Made by a program: the position numbers and the translations under genes. From assembly GCF_016714275.1 (NCBI RefSeq), contig NZ_JADJNP010000004.1, positions 711,477 to 775,476 on the forward strand: a stretch of 64,000 bases of DNA. Reading direction: 5' to 3'. How positions within the stretch are numbered: position 1 is the stretch's first letter; the number at the start of each line of letters is the position of its first letter. Below, one piece after another: positions 45,637-53,193 of the stretch. This stretch comes from Tessaracoccus sp. Its GTDB lineage: Bacteria; Actinomycetota; Actinomycetes; Propionibacteriales; Propionibacteriaceae. The notes under the pieces were generated by a model. That model did not search any database. It worked only from the letters and a program-made list of their open reading frames with translations, and had not been told where the DNA came from.

Positions 45637-46475
45637 GATGCTGCTCCTGTGGTGTGGACGATGCCGGCGTGTTGGCGGGCGAGTTCTCCGACGCGCTGTT
45701 CGTAGCGTTGCGCGGCGTCTGGGTGGAGCCACGCGTAGATGCTCCAGGGCCGCCACGAGAGGGGGCGTTCGTGGTCGCGTTCGGGCTGGATGAGGCCGCG
45801 GTGTCGGGCGTTGTGGAGTTGCTTTTCGGGGATGCCGAACTTTGCGCAGATATCCGGGGTGGTCTCGGCGGGTGCGAGGTAGAGCACGGCGGCGACTTCG
45901 TCTGCTTCGTCGGGGTTGCGTCCTCGCCAGGGCGCGACGGCGTGCGCGTTGGCGCGCAACTCGATGAGGTGGTCGATGGTGTCGGCGATGGGCTCCCACT
46001 CGGCGAGCTGGCGGGCGAAGGGCCGGAGCCGTTGGGCGATCTCGTCGGGGTTGGTGCCGACGGGCCGAGCATCGCGGGCACTCAGGAAGTCAGCTGCCAG
46101 TTCGGCCCACGCGGTTTGCAGGTCGTTGAGGGCGTCGTGGAGGCGCTCGAATCCGTCGTTCTCGCCGTTGCCGCGTCCCGACTTGCCGAGGTTGCACCGG
46201 TACGGGTGGACGAGTGTCTCTGCGAGCCATGTGCAGACCCCGGCGACGCCTTCGTCCGAATCGCCGAGGAGTTCGTCGAGGCGCCGTCCGCAGTTGTCGC
46301 AGAGGACGCCGACTGTGGCTTCGCGTGGTTGGCAGCCGTCGCAGCGTTCGGGGTTGCAGCCGTAGCACTGGTCGTTGACGCATCCGGGGGTGTGGTCGTC
46401 TCGATGTTCGCAGTAGGGCAGATGCTTTTCTCGGCTGTAGCACCCTCGTTGGCACCAGATTGGCTCGTCGTGCAC
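45633..46475 (-). CDS. Cys-rich zinc-binding protein with C-terminal HTH-like region
   Basis: A 280-residue protein starting at a GTG with AGGAG upstream. The N-terminal 65 residues carry many Cys/His pairs (CYSREKHLPYCEHRDDHTPG, CYGCNPERCDGCQPRE, VLCDNCGRRLD), likely binding zinc. The C-terminal part (TPDICAKFGIPEKQLHNARH, RPWSIYAWLHPDA) looks like a helix-turn-helix. Actinophages of this type have similar genes late in the early operon; a transcriptional switch role is possible but unproven. Confidence 0.75.
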   Translation of the reverse strand: MHDEPIWCQRGCYSREKHLPYCEHRDDHTPGCVNDQCYGCNPERCDGCQPREATVGVLCDNCGRRLDELLGDSDEGVAGVCTWLAETLVHPYRCNLGKSGRGNGENDGFERLHDALNDLQTAWAELAADFLSARDARPVGTNPDEIAQRLRPFARQLAEWEPIADTIDHLIELRANAHAVAPWRGRNPDEADEVAAVLYLAPAETTPDICAKFGIPEKQLHNARHRGLIQPERDHERPLSWRPWSIYAWLHPDAAQRYEQRVGELARQHAGIVHTTGAAS

Positions 46476-46861
46476 GTCGCTCCTGTCGGGTAGGCAGTAT
46501 CGCGCGCAACGACGGGCACGGGGAGAACTATACCCGCCCGGCCCGTCGTGTCGTGTCGGACGCGCGGGTCAGTCTCACACTGACCCATGCCGGCCCGGAT
46601 GTGCTCGGCATGCTTGAGCACGACGGCCAGCTCAGCGACCCGCATCCCGATGTTCCGCACGGCATCGGCCCGGGCGTCGGCCTTCGCTTGCTTGAGCGCA
46701 GCCTCGGCGCGCTGCTCGGCGATGCGGGCCTGCCACTGCTCGCTGGTGACGTAGAACCTCACGACGTTGCCGTCGACCACCGTGTCGCGCGCGGCGATGC
46801 GCCGCAGCTCGGCCACGGCCTCGAGGTATTCCCGAGCCGCCTCCGGGACGCGGTCACTCAT
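46082..46861 (-). CDS. Hypothetical protein; C-terminal boundary uncertain
   Basis: From the ATG at 46861, overlapping the neighbouring frame, the first 110 or so residues are convincing: helical and Ala/Arg-rich (REYLEAVAELRRIAARDTVV, VTSEQWQARIAEQRAEAALK, MRVAELAVVLKHAEHI). Beyond about 46480 the frame runs antiphase through the Cys-rich gene and is Ser/Thr/Ala low-complexity, a sign of reading in the wrong frame. The true gene probably ends near 46480 and an indel hides its stop. Confidence 0.45.
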   Translation of the reverse strand: MSDRVPEAAREYLEAVAELRRIAARDTVVDGNVVRFYVTSEQWQARIAEQRAEAALKQAKADARADAVRNIGMRVAELAVVLKHAEHIRAGMGQCETDPRVRHDTTGRAGIVLPVPVVARDTAYPTGATCTTSQSGANEGATAEKSICPTANIETTTPPDASTTSATAATPNAATAANHAKPQSASSATTADGASTNSSAIRTKASPGSAHGSQRHSSTRTGATSASRDAATARTTDSSASTTPSTTCKPRGPNWQLTS

Positions 46862-47238
46862 CGTCGTCCCCGTCGGCGTAGATGGCGTCGATGCTGCGGC
46901 CCGCGGCGGCGAGCATGGCGATGGCGTCCCACGGTGCGAGGCCGTCGCTGATGCCGATGGCCACGGCGGTGGTGTCTTCGCGGAGGATTTGCCGGAGGTC
47001 GGAGCTCGCTGATTGCGCGGGCGATGTTGGTGTCGTCGCCGTAGCTGAGGATGGTCGGCCCGGTCGTCTCGATGGGTTCGACGCGGATGAGGCGTCCGTC
47101 GTATCCGGAGATGCGCACCAGTTCGCGTTCGGCTTCCTCGCGGCTCTCGGCGTCGATCTCGTAGGTGGCTTCGTGTCTCGACAGGAGGCCTGCAGACGTC
47201 ATCAGGGCGACGGCGTAGGTCCAGCGGTACATGGTCAT
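46854..47238 (-). CDS. Hypothetical small protein, probably frameshifted
   Basis: The ATG at 47238 starts MTMYRWTYAVALMTSAGLL, followed by YEIDAESREEAERELVRISG and TGPTILSYGDDTNIARAISE. Near 46990 one extra base breaks the frame; skipping it continues DLRQILREDTTAVAIGISDG and PWDAIAMLAAAGRSIDAIYA, ending DGDDDE at 46854. The combined 127 residues look like one protein. The last half could be a separate gene with its own start, but none is evident. Confidence 0.5.
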
Positions 47239-47308
47239 GGCGTTCTCGTTTCCGGCCCTCTGAGGGCCTAGCAGGGTTGGGGCTGACCCGGAGTCGCGGG
47301 ACGGGCTG

Positions 47309-47623
47309 TCAGGCCGCGCTAGGCCCCGTTCTGGGCTGGATGTGCAGCTCGCAGCCGGTCCAGTGGCCCCCGATGGCGTGGGTGGTGGGCAGTTGGCAGG
47401 GGTGGCAGGTCCAGACCAGGCGCTCACCGTCGGTGTGGCTGGTGTTGGTGCATGGCTTGCCGCAGGGCTCGGCGTCGGGGTCGAGGTAGCTGGCGGTCAT
47501 CGTCGAGTCGTAGGCGAGCTGGCAGTCCTGGCACACGAAGTCGCCGTCGTCGTAGTCGGTGCTGCCGTAGCAGCAGCCGCATGCAGGGGTCTGGGCTTCG
47601 GCGTCGGGAAGGGTCGGGCTCAC
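47309..47623 (-). CDS. Cys-rich zinc-ribbon-like protein
   Basis: A 104-residue protein from a GTG with AAGGAA 6 nt upstream. Cysteine pairs occur at ACGCCYG, FVCQDCQLAY, PCGKPCTN and WTCHPCQLP, and ligands near GHWTGCELH add to this, so one or two zinc sites are likely. Overlaps the upstream gene by 4 nt. Function unknown. Confidence 0.7.
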   Translation of the reverse strand: MSPTLPDAEAQTPACGCCYGSTDYDDGDFVCQDCQLAYDSTMTASYLDPDAEPCGKPCTNTSHTDGERLVWTCHPCQLPTTHAIGGHWTGCELHIQPRTGPSAA

Positions 47624-47973
47624 GGTTGTTCCTTTCGGGTTCGTGCGGCCCGGGCTTGGGCGGCGTAGTGGGCGACTTCGGCGGCGGTCAGGGGTTCGCG
47701 GTCGGAGACGTGGCCGGGCGTCCATGTGCGCTGGGCGATGCTGGGGCGGTCGGCGATGCAGGGGGTCCAGTGGTCCCCGGTCATGGCGATGATCGCGGGG
47801 CTGGTTTGGTCGCGGCGTCGGGCGGCTGCGGTGAGTGCGGCGTGGGCGACGGCGGCGAGGTCGACTGCGGGGTCGATGCGGTCGAGTACGCGGAGGATGC
47901 CGGGTTCGTCCCAGTCGGGGCGGATCGAGTGCGCGAGGTAGGCGATCGCTCGGTGCTGCTGCTGGGTTCTCAT
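47620..47973 (-). CDS. Hypothetical early protein
   Basis: A 117-residue protein from the ATG at 47973 with GGAGGAAG upstream. AIAYLAHSIRPDWDEPGILR then VLDRIDPAVDLAAVAHAAL and GDHWTPCIADR match a pattern common in actinophage early genes (helical domain with RPxWDxxG). No function known. Upstream in-frame translation through the tandem repeats (Thr-Ser runs) is rejected. Confidence 0.7.
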   Translation of the reverse strand: MRTQQQHRAIAYLAHSIRPDWDEPGILRVLDRIDPAVDLAAVAHAALTAAARRRDQTSPAIIAMTGDHWTPCIADRPSIAQRTWTPGHVSDREPLTAAEVAHYAAQARAARTRKEQP

Positions 47974-48076
47974 CGAATCTTCCTCCGGCATGGCATCGGC
48001 CCCGCGCACGTTCCAGACTGATGCCATGCAACGAGAAATGCACCGAGCAACCACAGGTATAGCTACGGTAGAAGTA

Positions 48077-48106
48077 CTAGTGCTAGTGCTAGTGCTAGTG
48101 CTAGTG
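48077..48106. repeat. Five tandem 6-bp repeats (CTAGTG)
   Basis: CTAGTG repeats five times without interruption, in the 226-nt non-coding gap between 47973 and 48200. It is far lower in GC than the neighbourhood. It may be part of a replication origin or a regulatory array. Confidence 0.75.
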
Positions 48107-48158
48107 GCATCGATTTGCCAGGGCATCGCCATGTTTTTGTCAATCCGTTTGTTATGAC

Positions 48159-48206
48159 ACTTGCTATAGCACTTGCTATAGCACTTGCTATAGCGTTTGC
48201 TATGCG
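48159..48206. repeat. 12-bp iterons (ACTTGCTATAGC), three perfect and one degenerate
   Basis: ACTTGCTATAGC repeats at 48159, 48171 and 48183, with a diverged fourth unit at 48195. Each unit carries the palindrome GCTATAGC. The array abuts the 3' end of the putative replication gene (48200-48649). AT-rich iterons beside a replication gene suggest a phage origin, bound by that protein or a partner (inference). Confidence 0.75.
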
Positions 48207-48649
48207 GCATGTGGGGTCAGGCCTTCCTCTTGGCAGTGCTCACAGTCGGCCTTGGGTTGGCGTCGAGCGACGTGCCAGCGGACATGACTGCCGTACGATC
48301 CGGCGTCCGCGCGGGCCGCAACGACCGCCTTGACCTCGTCGGCGCTGCGGTTGTGTTGTAGGTAGTCATGTGCCATTACGCCACCGTCCACCGCTGTGAA
48401 GAGAGGCGCTTTCGACGGGTCCATGATGGGCGGTGCGAGGAGTTCCTTGCGTGCCTTCGCGGGGCCGAGCGTGGCCCAGGCCGAGGAGGGGATGCGTCCG
48501 TCGGAGCGGACCCGGGAGCAGTAGCACCATGCCTTGACGAGCGTCCGGAAAGCGGCGTCAGACAGGGGCGCAATCTTGAGGTTTTCTGGCATCTCGTGCG
48601 CCAAGAAAATCCCCGGCCTGTTGTCGAAATTTGGCACGTTTTCAGCCAT
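48200..48649 (-). CDS. Putative replication-associated winged-helix protein
   Basis: A 149-residue protein. MPENLKIAPLSDAAFRTLVK then AWCYCSRVRSDGRIPSSAWA and FTAVDGGVMAHDYLQHNRSA match the N-terminal winged-helix-like region of replication initiators common in actinophages. Those are often longer, so this may be a shortened or single-domain form. The last residues contain CEHCQEE. It ends inside the degenerate fourth iteron of the array at 48159-48206. Confidence 0.65.
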   Translation of the reverse strand: MAENVPNFDNRPGIFLAHEMPENLKIAPLSDAAFRTLVKAWCYCSRVRSDGRIPSSAWATLGPAKARKELLAPPIMDPSKAPLFTAVDGGVMAHDYLQHNRSADEVKAVVAARADAGSYGSHVRWHVARRQPKADCEHCQEEGLTPHAA

Positions 48650-49205
48650 CGTGCATCGCCCCCTCCTGCCCGTCTTGGCGCTTGGCGACCGCCTCTCGTC
48701 GGGCCGTCCGTAGCCGCTCATGGACGTCGTCAGCGCAGTCTCGGCACATGTAGATGTAGCCACCCATGCGGCTGTCCTCGACATCGGGGCGCGGGTCGTC
48801 CTGCTCGGCAAGCTCGGCAAGCCGGGCCGCGACGATGGCCTCTCCGTCGACGATCTGTCCGGCCGGGATGCCGATCTTGGCGGGTTCGTAGGGGTGATTG
48901 AGGCACCAGTACGGCCACTGGTGCCAGCTCTCGACGACGGTGACGGGCCGGGCGCCGCGTCCTGGCGGGCCGTAGACGTGCCGCATGCCGTCGCGCATGG
49001 GCACGACACGGAGCCAGTCCTCACGAACCGACCAGGCCCCGGCGTCGTCAGGGTCGTACAGGTCGTCGCGTTCGTAGTCGAGGAGTTGCTCGATGAGGTC
49101 GAGGTCGATCCCGTGGCCGTGAATGTTGATCGCGAGCAACTCGCCCGTGATGTCGCCGTAGTCGTCGACCTCGTAGCCGGGGGTGAAGTCGGGCAGATCA
49201 TGCAT
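48642..49205 (-). CDS. Hypothetical early protein
   Basis: A 187-residue acidic protein (MHDLPDFTPGYEVDDYGDIT...). Its start follows the upstream stop closely, and its 3' end overlaps the replication-like gene by 8 nt. A CRDCADDVHERL segment near the C-terminus may bind metal. The WHQWPYWCLNHPYEPAKIGI region is Trp-rich. Family not recognised. Confidence 0.7.
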   Translation of the reverse strand: MHDLPDFTPGYEVDDYGDITGELLAINIHGHGIDLDLIEQLLDYERDDLYDPDDAGAWSVREDWLRVVPMRDGMRHVYGPPGRGARPVTVVESWHQWPYWCLNHPYEPAKIGIPAGQIVDGEAIVAARLAELAEQDDPRPDVEDSRMGGYIYMCRDCADDVHERLRTARREAVAKRQDGQEGAMHDG

Positions 49206-49503
49206 GGTCGCCCCCGAACGTCTTGTTTGCGGGCACTAGCCGCGGGCGTCCGATCACGGGTTCGCGGATGCCGACAGAGACGGGCCGGTCCATGGATTCG
49301 GCCCATTCGTCGAGGTTGATGCCGTTGTCGAGGGCTCGGGAGAACGGGCAGTCGCGGAGGTCGTCGCGTCTGTCCTTGCACTGGCGTGAGTGGAGGATGT
49401 ACACGGTTTGCTCGTCGCTGACGGCGCGGGCGATGTGGTCGACGCGGCGTCGGCGGGTGCCGACGATCCGCTCGATGTCGGACGCGGGGACGATGTTGGT
49501 CAT
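49198..49503 (-). CDS. Hypothetical early protein
   Basis: A 101-residue protein (MTNIVPASDIERIVGTRRRR...) containing LHSRQCKDRRDDLRDCPFSR, a Cys pair, and VGIREPVIGRPRLVPANKTF. The ATG overlaps the previous stop (ATGA). This type of short gene is common in actinophage early regions. Function unknown. Confidence 0.7.
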   Translation of the reverse strand: MTNIVPASDIERIVGTRRRRVDHIARAVSDEQTVYILHSRQCKDRRDDLRDCPFSRALDNGINLDEWAESMDRPVSVGIREPVIGRPRLVPANKTFGGDHA

Positions 49504-49640
49504 GGGCAGATTCGCTTTCTCGGGAGCAGGTCTGGGTGGTGGGCGCGGTTGACCAGCTCGGGCTCGCTGGCCGGGCCGTAGCGGCGCTTGATGATCCAGT
49601 CGCCGGGCTTGGGGTAGTCGAGTTGCCCGTGGTTAGTCAT
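49500..49640 (-). CDS. 46-residue early protein
   Basis: A small basic protein (MTNHGQLDYPKPGDWIIKRR...) ending LLPRKRICP. It is joined by ATGA overlaps at both ends to neighbours, which supports translation. No family recognised. Confidence 0.6.
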   Translation of the reverse strand: MTNHGQLDYPKPGDWIIKRRYGPASEPELVNRAHHPDLLPRKRICP

Positions 49641-49726
49641 GGGGTCGGCCTTCTCCGGGTCCTGGGACGCGCCAACCTGCCGCACGAGTCGCAAATGACC
49701 GTCACAGCGGCCCTTGTCGTGCTCAT
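49637..49726 (-). CDS. 29-residue protein with a Cys pair
   Basis: A very short protein, MSTTRAAVTVICDSCGRLAR then PRTRRRPTP. ICDSCGR looks like half a zinc knuckle. Both ends overlap neighbours by ATGA, arguing for a real coupled gene. Confidence 0.5.
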   Translation of the reverse strand: MSTTRAAVTVICDSCGRLARPRTRRRPTP

Positions 49727-50093
49727 CGGCGTTCTCCTTGCCAGCCGTAGGTGGGCGCCTCGTCCAGGACCCACAGGTGTCGCATGTTCGCGACATCGAC
49801 CAGCTCGCTGGGCGGTGGGTAGATTTCGACGGCCCACACGTCCTCACCGAGACACTGGGTCTTGATGCGTTGGAGGTCGTCCCAGCCGATGCCGTCGCGC
49901 CAGTCCCCGCGCCGGACGCTGTAGTCGGTGCGGTTGATGCTGAGGCGGCGCCCCCGGCGTCGGTGTCGTAGAGGACGGCGAGGTAGTCGCGGGACTGCCA
50001 CGCCTGGACAGCGCAGTCGGGACGCTCGTCGGGGAGGTCGAGCGGCTGCATGTAGCGGGTGTGGACCTTTCCGGTGCGGAGGTACTGGCTCAT
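49723..50093 (-). CDS. Hypothetical early protein (DUF7694-like), frameshifted
   Basis: About 123 residues. It starts MSQYLRTGKVHTRYMQPLDL and continues YLAVLYDTDAGG. One missing G in a GGGGG run near 49953 shifts the frame, after which RRLSINRTDYSVRRGDWRDG, GWDDLQRIKTQCLGEDVWAV and EIYPPPSELVDVANMRHLWV follow. This last part is a pattern seen in many actinophages. Chained by overlaps to both neighbours. Confidence 0.65.
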
Positions 50094-50406
50094 CGGATCG
50101 GCCTCTCGGGGTGTTCCTCGGCGGCGTGCTCAAACCACGCGTTGTCGCAGGGGTTCTCGTGGCCGCTGGTGGTCCAGTTGCAGGCCGGGCAGTAGATGCT
50201 GCCCTCCTCCTCGCCTGAGTTGAAGCTGCGCGGCGACCACTTGGGCCGGGCGAGGGGTCGCGTCGCGGGGGCGGGTTGCCGACGAGCGCGCCCGTCTTGT
50301 CGCGGGCCTCGATGTCGGACACCCACGCGAGCCGGGCACCGAAAACGGCCTCGACCGCGCGCGTGAGGCCGCCGTAGCCGGTGAACAGAGAGCCGGTGGT
50401 CAGCAT
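50090..50406 (-). CDS. Short protein with cytosine-methyltransferase-like N-terminus and Cys-rich C-terminus, frameshifted
   Basis: The first 35 residues, MLTTGSLFTGYGGLTRAVEA then VFGARLAWVSDIEA, match the SAM-binding start of C5 cytosine methyltransferases. The remaining catalytic domain is absent. A missing C near 50280 in CCCCC shifts the frame; past it the protein ends PKWSPRSFNSGEEEGSIYCP then ACNWTTSGHENPCDNAWFEH, with Cys/His ligands. About 105 residues in all. It is probably a deletion fusion that kept a methyltransferase start, not an active enzyme. Confidence 0.55.
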
Positions 50407-50732
50407 GCCTGACCCCCGATCAGCTCGGGCTGCGTCGCTGGATCAGACTCCCAACACGGCATGTGTGGCATGCACATGTGATGGATGAGCCAGTCGCTGT
50501 CTTCGGCCCACAGGTGACGCTGGGCGGCGAAGTTGCGGACGCGGTGGTGGCGGATGTCGCGCTTGCGGATCGGCACGCGCCAGTGGTTGGCGAGCTCGTA
50601 CCAGTCCGTGCAGGAAGCGAGGCGGACCTCGTGGCGGCCCGACTCTCCGGCCTCGATGTGGACGGCGAGCGGGTCGATGCGCAGGACGGTGCAGGCGGTG
50701 AGCAGGCGGGCCAGGCGGGTGAGGGTGCTCAT
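50400..50732 (-). CDS. Hypothetical early protein
   Basis: A 110-residue protein from the ATG overlapping the methyltransferase stop. MSTLTRLARLLTACTVLRID then VRLASCTDWYELANHWRVPI and RHHRVRNFAAQRHLWAEDSD. Helical and Arg/His-rich; HHMCMPHMPCWE is unusual, with clustered His/Met/Cys. No family recognised. Confidence 0.68.
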   Translation of the reverse strand: MSTLTRLARLLTACTVLRIDPLAVHIEAGESGRHEVRLASCTDWYELANHWRVPIRKRDIRHHRVRNFAAQRHLWAEDSDWLIHHMCMPHMPCWESDPATQPELIGGQAC

Positions 50733-51475
50733 ATCAGCACCGCTTGGACGCTCGGCCGAACCCGAGACATGTAGGCGTCGACGAACTCCTGCTTGATCTC
50801 GAATCCCCATGACGGGCGACCTACCGATTCGGCCGCGGCCAGGGTGGAGCCGCTTCCCGCGCATGGATCGGCCACAACGTCGCCGGGGTCGGTGAACGTC
50901 TCGATGAGGCGCATGAGCAGGGGCACTGGCTTCTGCGTCGGGTGAACCTTCGGCGTCATGTCATCTCGCGGCCAGTCCTGCACGGTGAACACCATCCGGC
51001 CGCCGTTACGGAACTTCGGCAGCTTGTCCCGGTAGAGCAGTACCGCGTACTCGGCGTTGCCGACGGGGCGCATGTTCGCCTTGAGAACCTGGGGGCTGTA
51101 GTCCTTGCGGAACACGAAGTTGATGTAGTGCGCGAAGCCGTGGCGGCGCGCCTCCTCGATGAGCGGCACCTGCTGGTCGAAGGCGCAGAACACGACCATG
51201 CACCCGGCCTCGCCTCGCTCCTTCGGCTCGGGCTTGAGCATCTTGGAGGCGAAGTGCATGAACTCGGGGATGCGGAAGTCCTTGTCGGTGTCGAAGAACT
51301 GTTTTCCGGCGTGCTCGGATTGGCCGTTGCTGATCTTGCCGTCGATGTACCACTGAGGGTTTGAGCCGTAGGCGTTCGTACCCGTGTTATAGGGGATGTC
51401 GGCGATGATGAGCTGCGCCTTGGGGAGGTTGTAGCGCTTCCGGTTCTGGAAGTGGTCACGGATGAGCTGGCTCAT
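50729..51475 (-). CDS. DNA methyltransferase (N6-adenine/N4-cytosine type)
   Basis: A 248-residue modification enzyme. LIIADIPYNTG near residue 25 is motif IV (DPPY-like, here DIPY), and VADPCAGSGSTLAAAESVG near residue 215 is the SAM-binding motif I. KVHPTQKPVPLLMRLIETF is the familiar segment before motif I. The order IV-then-I marks the beta group. No matching nuclease is present, so it is an orphan that may protect or regulate phage DNA. Start at the ATG at 51475; overlaps neighbours by 4 nt. Confidence 0.9.
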   Translation of the reverse strand: MSQLIRDHFQNRKRYNLPKAQLIIADIPYNTGTNAYGSNPQWYIDGKISNGQSEHAGKQFFDTDKDFRIPEFMHFASKMLKPEPKERGEAGCMVVFCAFDQQVPLIEEARRHGFAHYINFVFRKDYSPQVLKANMRPVGNAEYAVLLYRDKLPKFRNGGRMVFTVQDWPRDDMTPKVHPTQKPVPLLMRLIETFTDPGDVVADPCAGSGSTLAAAESVGRPSWGFEIKQEFVDAYMSRVRPSVQAVLI

Positions 51476-51858
51476 GACGCCACCCCTGCCAGGTGTGCGG
51501 CCTTGATGCGCTCGGCGTCGGCGGCGTCGTCGGCGACCCAGGCCTGGCGGCACGTGACGCAGTCGACGGACCAGACGGCCACGGTGCGGCGCTGATACCG
51601 GCCCGTGAGCCCGCCGAGGCTGAGACCAGACCGGGTGACCTGCTCAGGCCAGACGACGACACGGCAGTCGGTCCTGGGTCCGGCCGCGCGGGTGTTGACG
51701 CCCATGAGATCACGGGCGTAGGTCAGCATCCACGATTTGAGGGCGGTGGGCGTGAGGCCGAGGTGCCTGGCGGCCTCGGCCAAGGGGAGGCCGGGGCGGC
51801 GCGCGTTGGTGAGCGCCTCGCGTCGGCGGGCGTGCTCAGCGGGTGTCAGTGGTGGCAT
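51472..51858 (-). CDS. HTH protein of the early operon
   Basis: A 128-residue protein. AEHARRREALTNARRPGLPL then AEAARHLGLTPTALKSWM is a helix-turn-helix typical of Trp-repressor or homeodomain-like proteins. The C-terminal half has AVWSVDCVTCRQAWVADDAA, a Cys pair. AGGAG lies upstream of the ATG at 51858. Possibly a phage regulator or a small terminase-like DNA-binding protein; role unknown. Confidence 0.72.
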   Translation of the reverse strand: MPPLTPAEHARRREALTNARRPGLPLAEAARHLGLTPTALKSWMLTYARDLMGVNTRAAGPRTDCRVVVWPEQVTRSGLSLGGLTGRYQRRTVAVWSVDCVTCRQAWVADDAADAERIKAAHLAGVAS

Positions 51859-51865
51859 GTTGCTC

Positions 51866-52495
51866 CTATGCGGTGAGGCCGAGGATGTCGGCGATGTCGT
51901 GGTCTCCGCGCGCTTCGAGGAGGCGGCGGTATGCGGCCTGTGTGCGAGCAGGGACGGGGATGATGGGTGAGGCGTAGACGTCGAGGTGTGAGGCGGCGTC
52001 GGGTGCGGGGGTTTGCTCGTGGCGGCGCTGGACCGGGCCGATGGGTGCCGGTTTGGCGGGAGTCGGGGGCCGTTTCGGCTTGGGCTTCGGCTTGGGTTTC
52101 GGCGCGGCCCCGGTCCTGATCCGGGCACCGCCGCGGGTGCCGACCGGCCGCAGCTCCTGCCCCTTGAGTTGCTGCTTGCGGTGCGCTGAGCACAGACCCT
52201 TGTTGTTCCCGGGCCGGTCACAGCCGGGGCCGGCACACGGCTCCGAGGTGCGACACGTGCTGATCGGGGACAACGCGGCGCCGCGGCGCAGCTGGTCGCC
52301 GTGGGTTCGACACAGGCCGTTGGGGCGGGCGGGTCGGTCGCAGCCGTCGAAGCTGCACTCACCGACAGCCCGTGCGCGCTGACCGAGGGGTCGGGGTGTG
52401 CCGCCCCGGGAAGCCTGGTTGTTGTGAGCGCCGCACCAACCGTTGGCGCGGCGGGGGCGCCCACAGTTGGGGAATGCGCAGATGTCGGCGGTCAC
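51866..52495 (-). CDS. Protein with three zinc-knuckle repeats
   Basis: A 209-residue protein beginning at a GTG that overlaps the HNH stop. Three modules follow the pattern C-x4-C-x8-C-x2-H: CAFPNCGRPRRANGWCGAH, CSFDGCDRPARPNGLCRTH and CAGPGCDRPGNNKGLCSAH. A Lys/Pro-rich linker (KPKPKPKPKRPPTPAKPAP) and a helical C-terminus with RRLLEARGDHDIADILGL follow. The same module occurs twice in the adjacent HNH protein, so the two may bind the same DNA or have exchanged domains. Confidence 0.8.
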   Translation of the reverse strand: MTADICAFPNCGRPRRANGWCGAHNNQASRGGTPRPLGQRARAVGECSFDGCDRPARPNGLCRTHGDQLRRGAALSPISTCRTSEPCAGPGCDRPGNNKGLCSAHRKQQLKGQELRPVGTRGGARIRTGAAPKPKPKPKPKRPPTPAKPAPIGPVQRRHEQTPAPDAASHLDVYASPIIPVPARTQAAYRRLLEARGDHDIADILGLTA

Positions 52496-53193
52496 GCGAC
52501 GCGCGCCCATGTCCGCCCCCTCGCGATGTCGTTGATCGTTGTCTTGGAGACGCCATAGACCAAGGCGACCGAGACTTGGGACTCGCCGAGCGCCAGGCGA
52601 CCGCGGATGCCGCGTAGGTCGTCCTCTGTCAGCTTCGCCTGCGGGTTCCTGCCACCGATGGTCGAGCGCCTGCGGTCCGCCATGTCGCGAGCGTTGTCGG
52701 CTACGGTTCCGACTTCCAGGTGGGCAGGGTTCACGCAGGGTGGGTTATCGCACTTATGTCGGACGACCATGCCGTCCGGGATCTCGACTCCCGTGAGCTC
52801 CAGCGACACTCGGGAAGCGATGTAGTACCTGCGCCCAGAGCGTGGCGGGGCAGAGATGATCCCGTACCCGTAGGCGTTGCGGCGGCCAGTCCATGGCCAG
52901 CAATCATCCGGGGCTCGGCGGTTCACCTTCGGCCAGAACCGTTCCCCCAGCGACCTCACCGGCTTGGCCAGGCTGCCCGTTGCTTTGAGGCGTGAGATAT
53001 GCGTGGTGCACAGGCCGCGTGAATGATGCCGGACAAGGCAACCCTCCACGGTGCACACCTCAAAGGGCTTCGGCGGGTCGTCGATGCTCCCGCGCTTTAC
53101 GAGTCGCTGGTAGTGCTTGCCGCATAGCCCGCGGGACCTGGCGGCACGCTCGCATTTTGGGGCGAGGCAGGCCTTGGTGATGGTGACGGTCAT
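52492..53193 (-). CDS. HNH endonuclease with N-terminal zinc knuckles
   Basis: A 233-residue protein. Two N-terminal knuckles (CLAPKCERAARSRGLCGKH, CTVEGCLVRHHSRGLCTTH) precede an HNH_3 nuclease domain: RFWPKVNRRAPDDCWPWTGR, then GMVVRHKCDNPPCVNPAHL with the catalytic His and Asn. The C-terminal 50 residues hold a helix-turn-helix (AKLTEDDLRGIRGRLA, VSVALVYGVSKTTINDIARG). Typical of free-standing phage HNH nucleases, which may be homing enzymes. Coupled to neighbours by 4-nt overlaps. Confidence 0.88.
   Translation of the reverse strand: MTVTITKACLAPKCERAARSRGLCGKHYQRLVKRGSIDDPPKPFEVCTVEGCLVRHHSRGLCTTHISRLKATGSLAKPVRSLGERFWPKVNRRAPDDCWPWTGRRNAYGYGIISAPPRSGRRYYIASRVSLELTGVEIPDGMVVRHKCDNPPCVNPAHLEVGTVADNARDMADRRRSTIGGRNPQAKLTEDDLRGIRGRLALGESQVSVALVYGVSKTTINDIARGRTWARVA

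Noticed and set aside
48077..48206. CRISPR array
   Set aside because: Units are 6 and 12 bp, contiguous and without spacers; no cas genes are present.
47974..48210. N-terminal extension of the 47620-47973 gene through the tandem repeats (Ser/Thr and Ser-Lys-Cys-Tyr runs)
   Set aside because: The inner ATG has a strong ribosome site; the extension is low-complexity translation of the repeat arrays.
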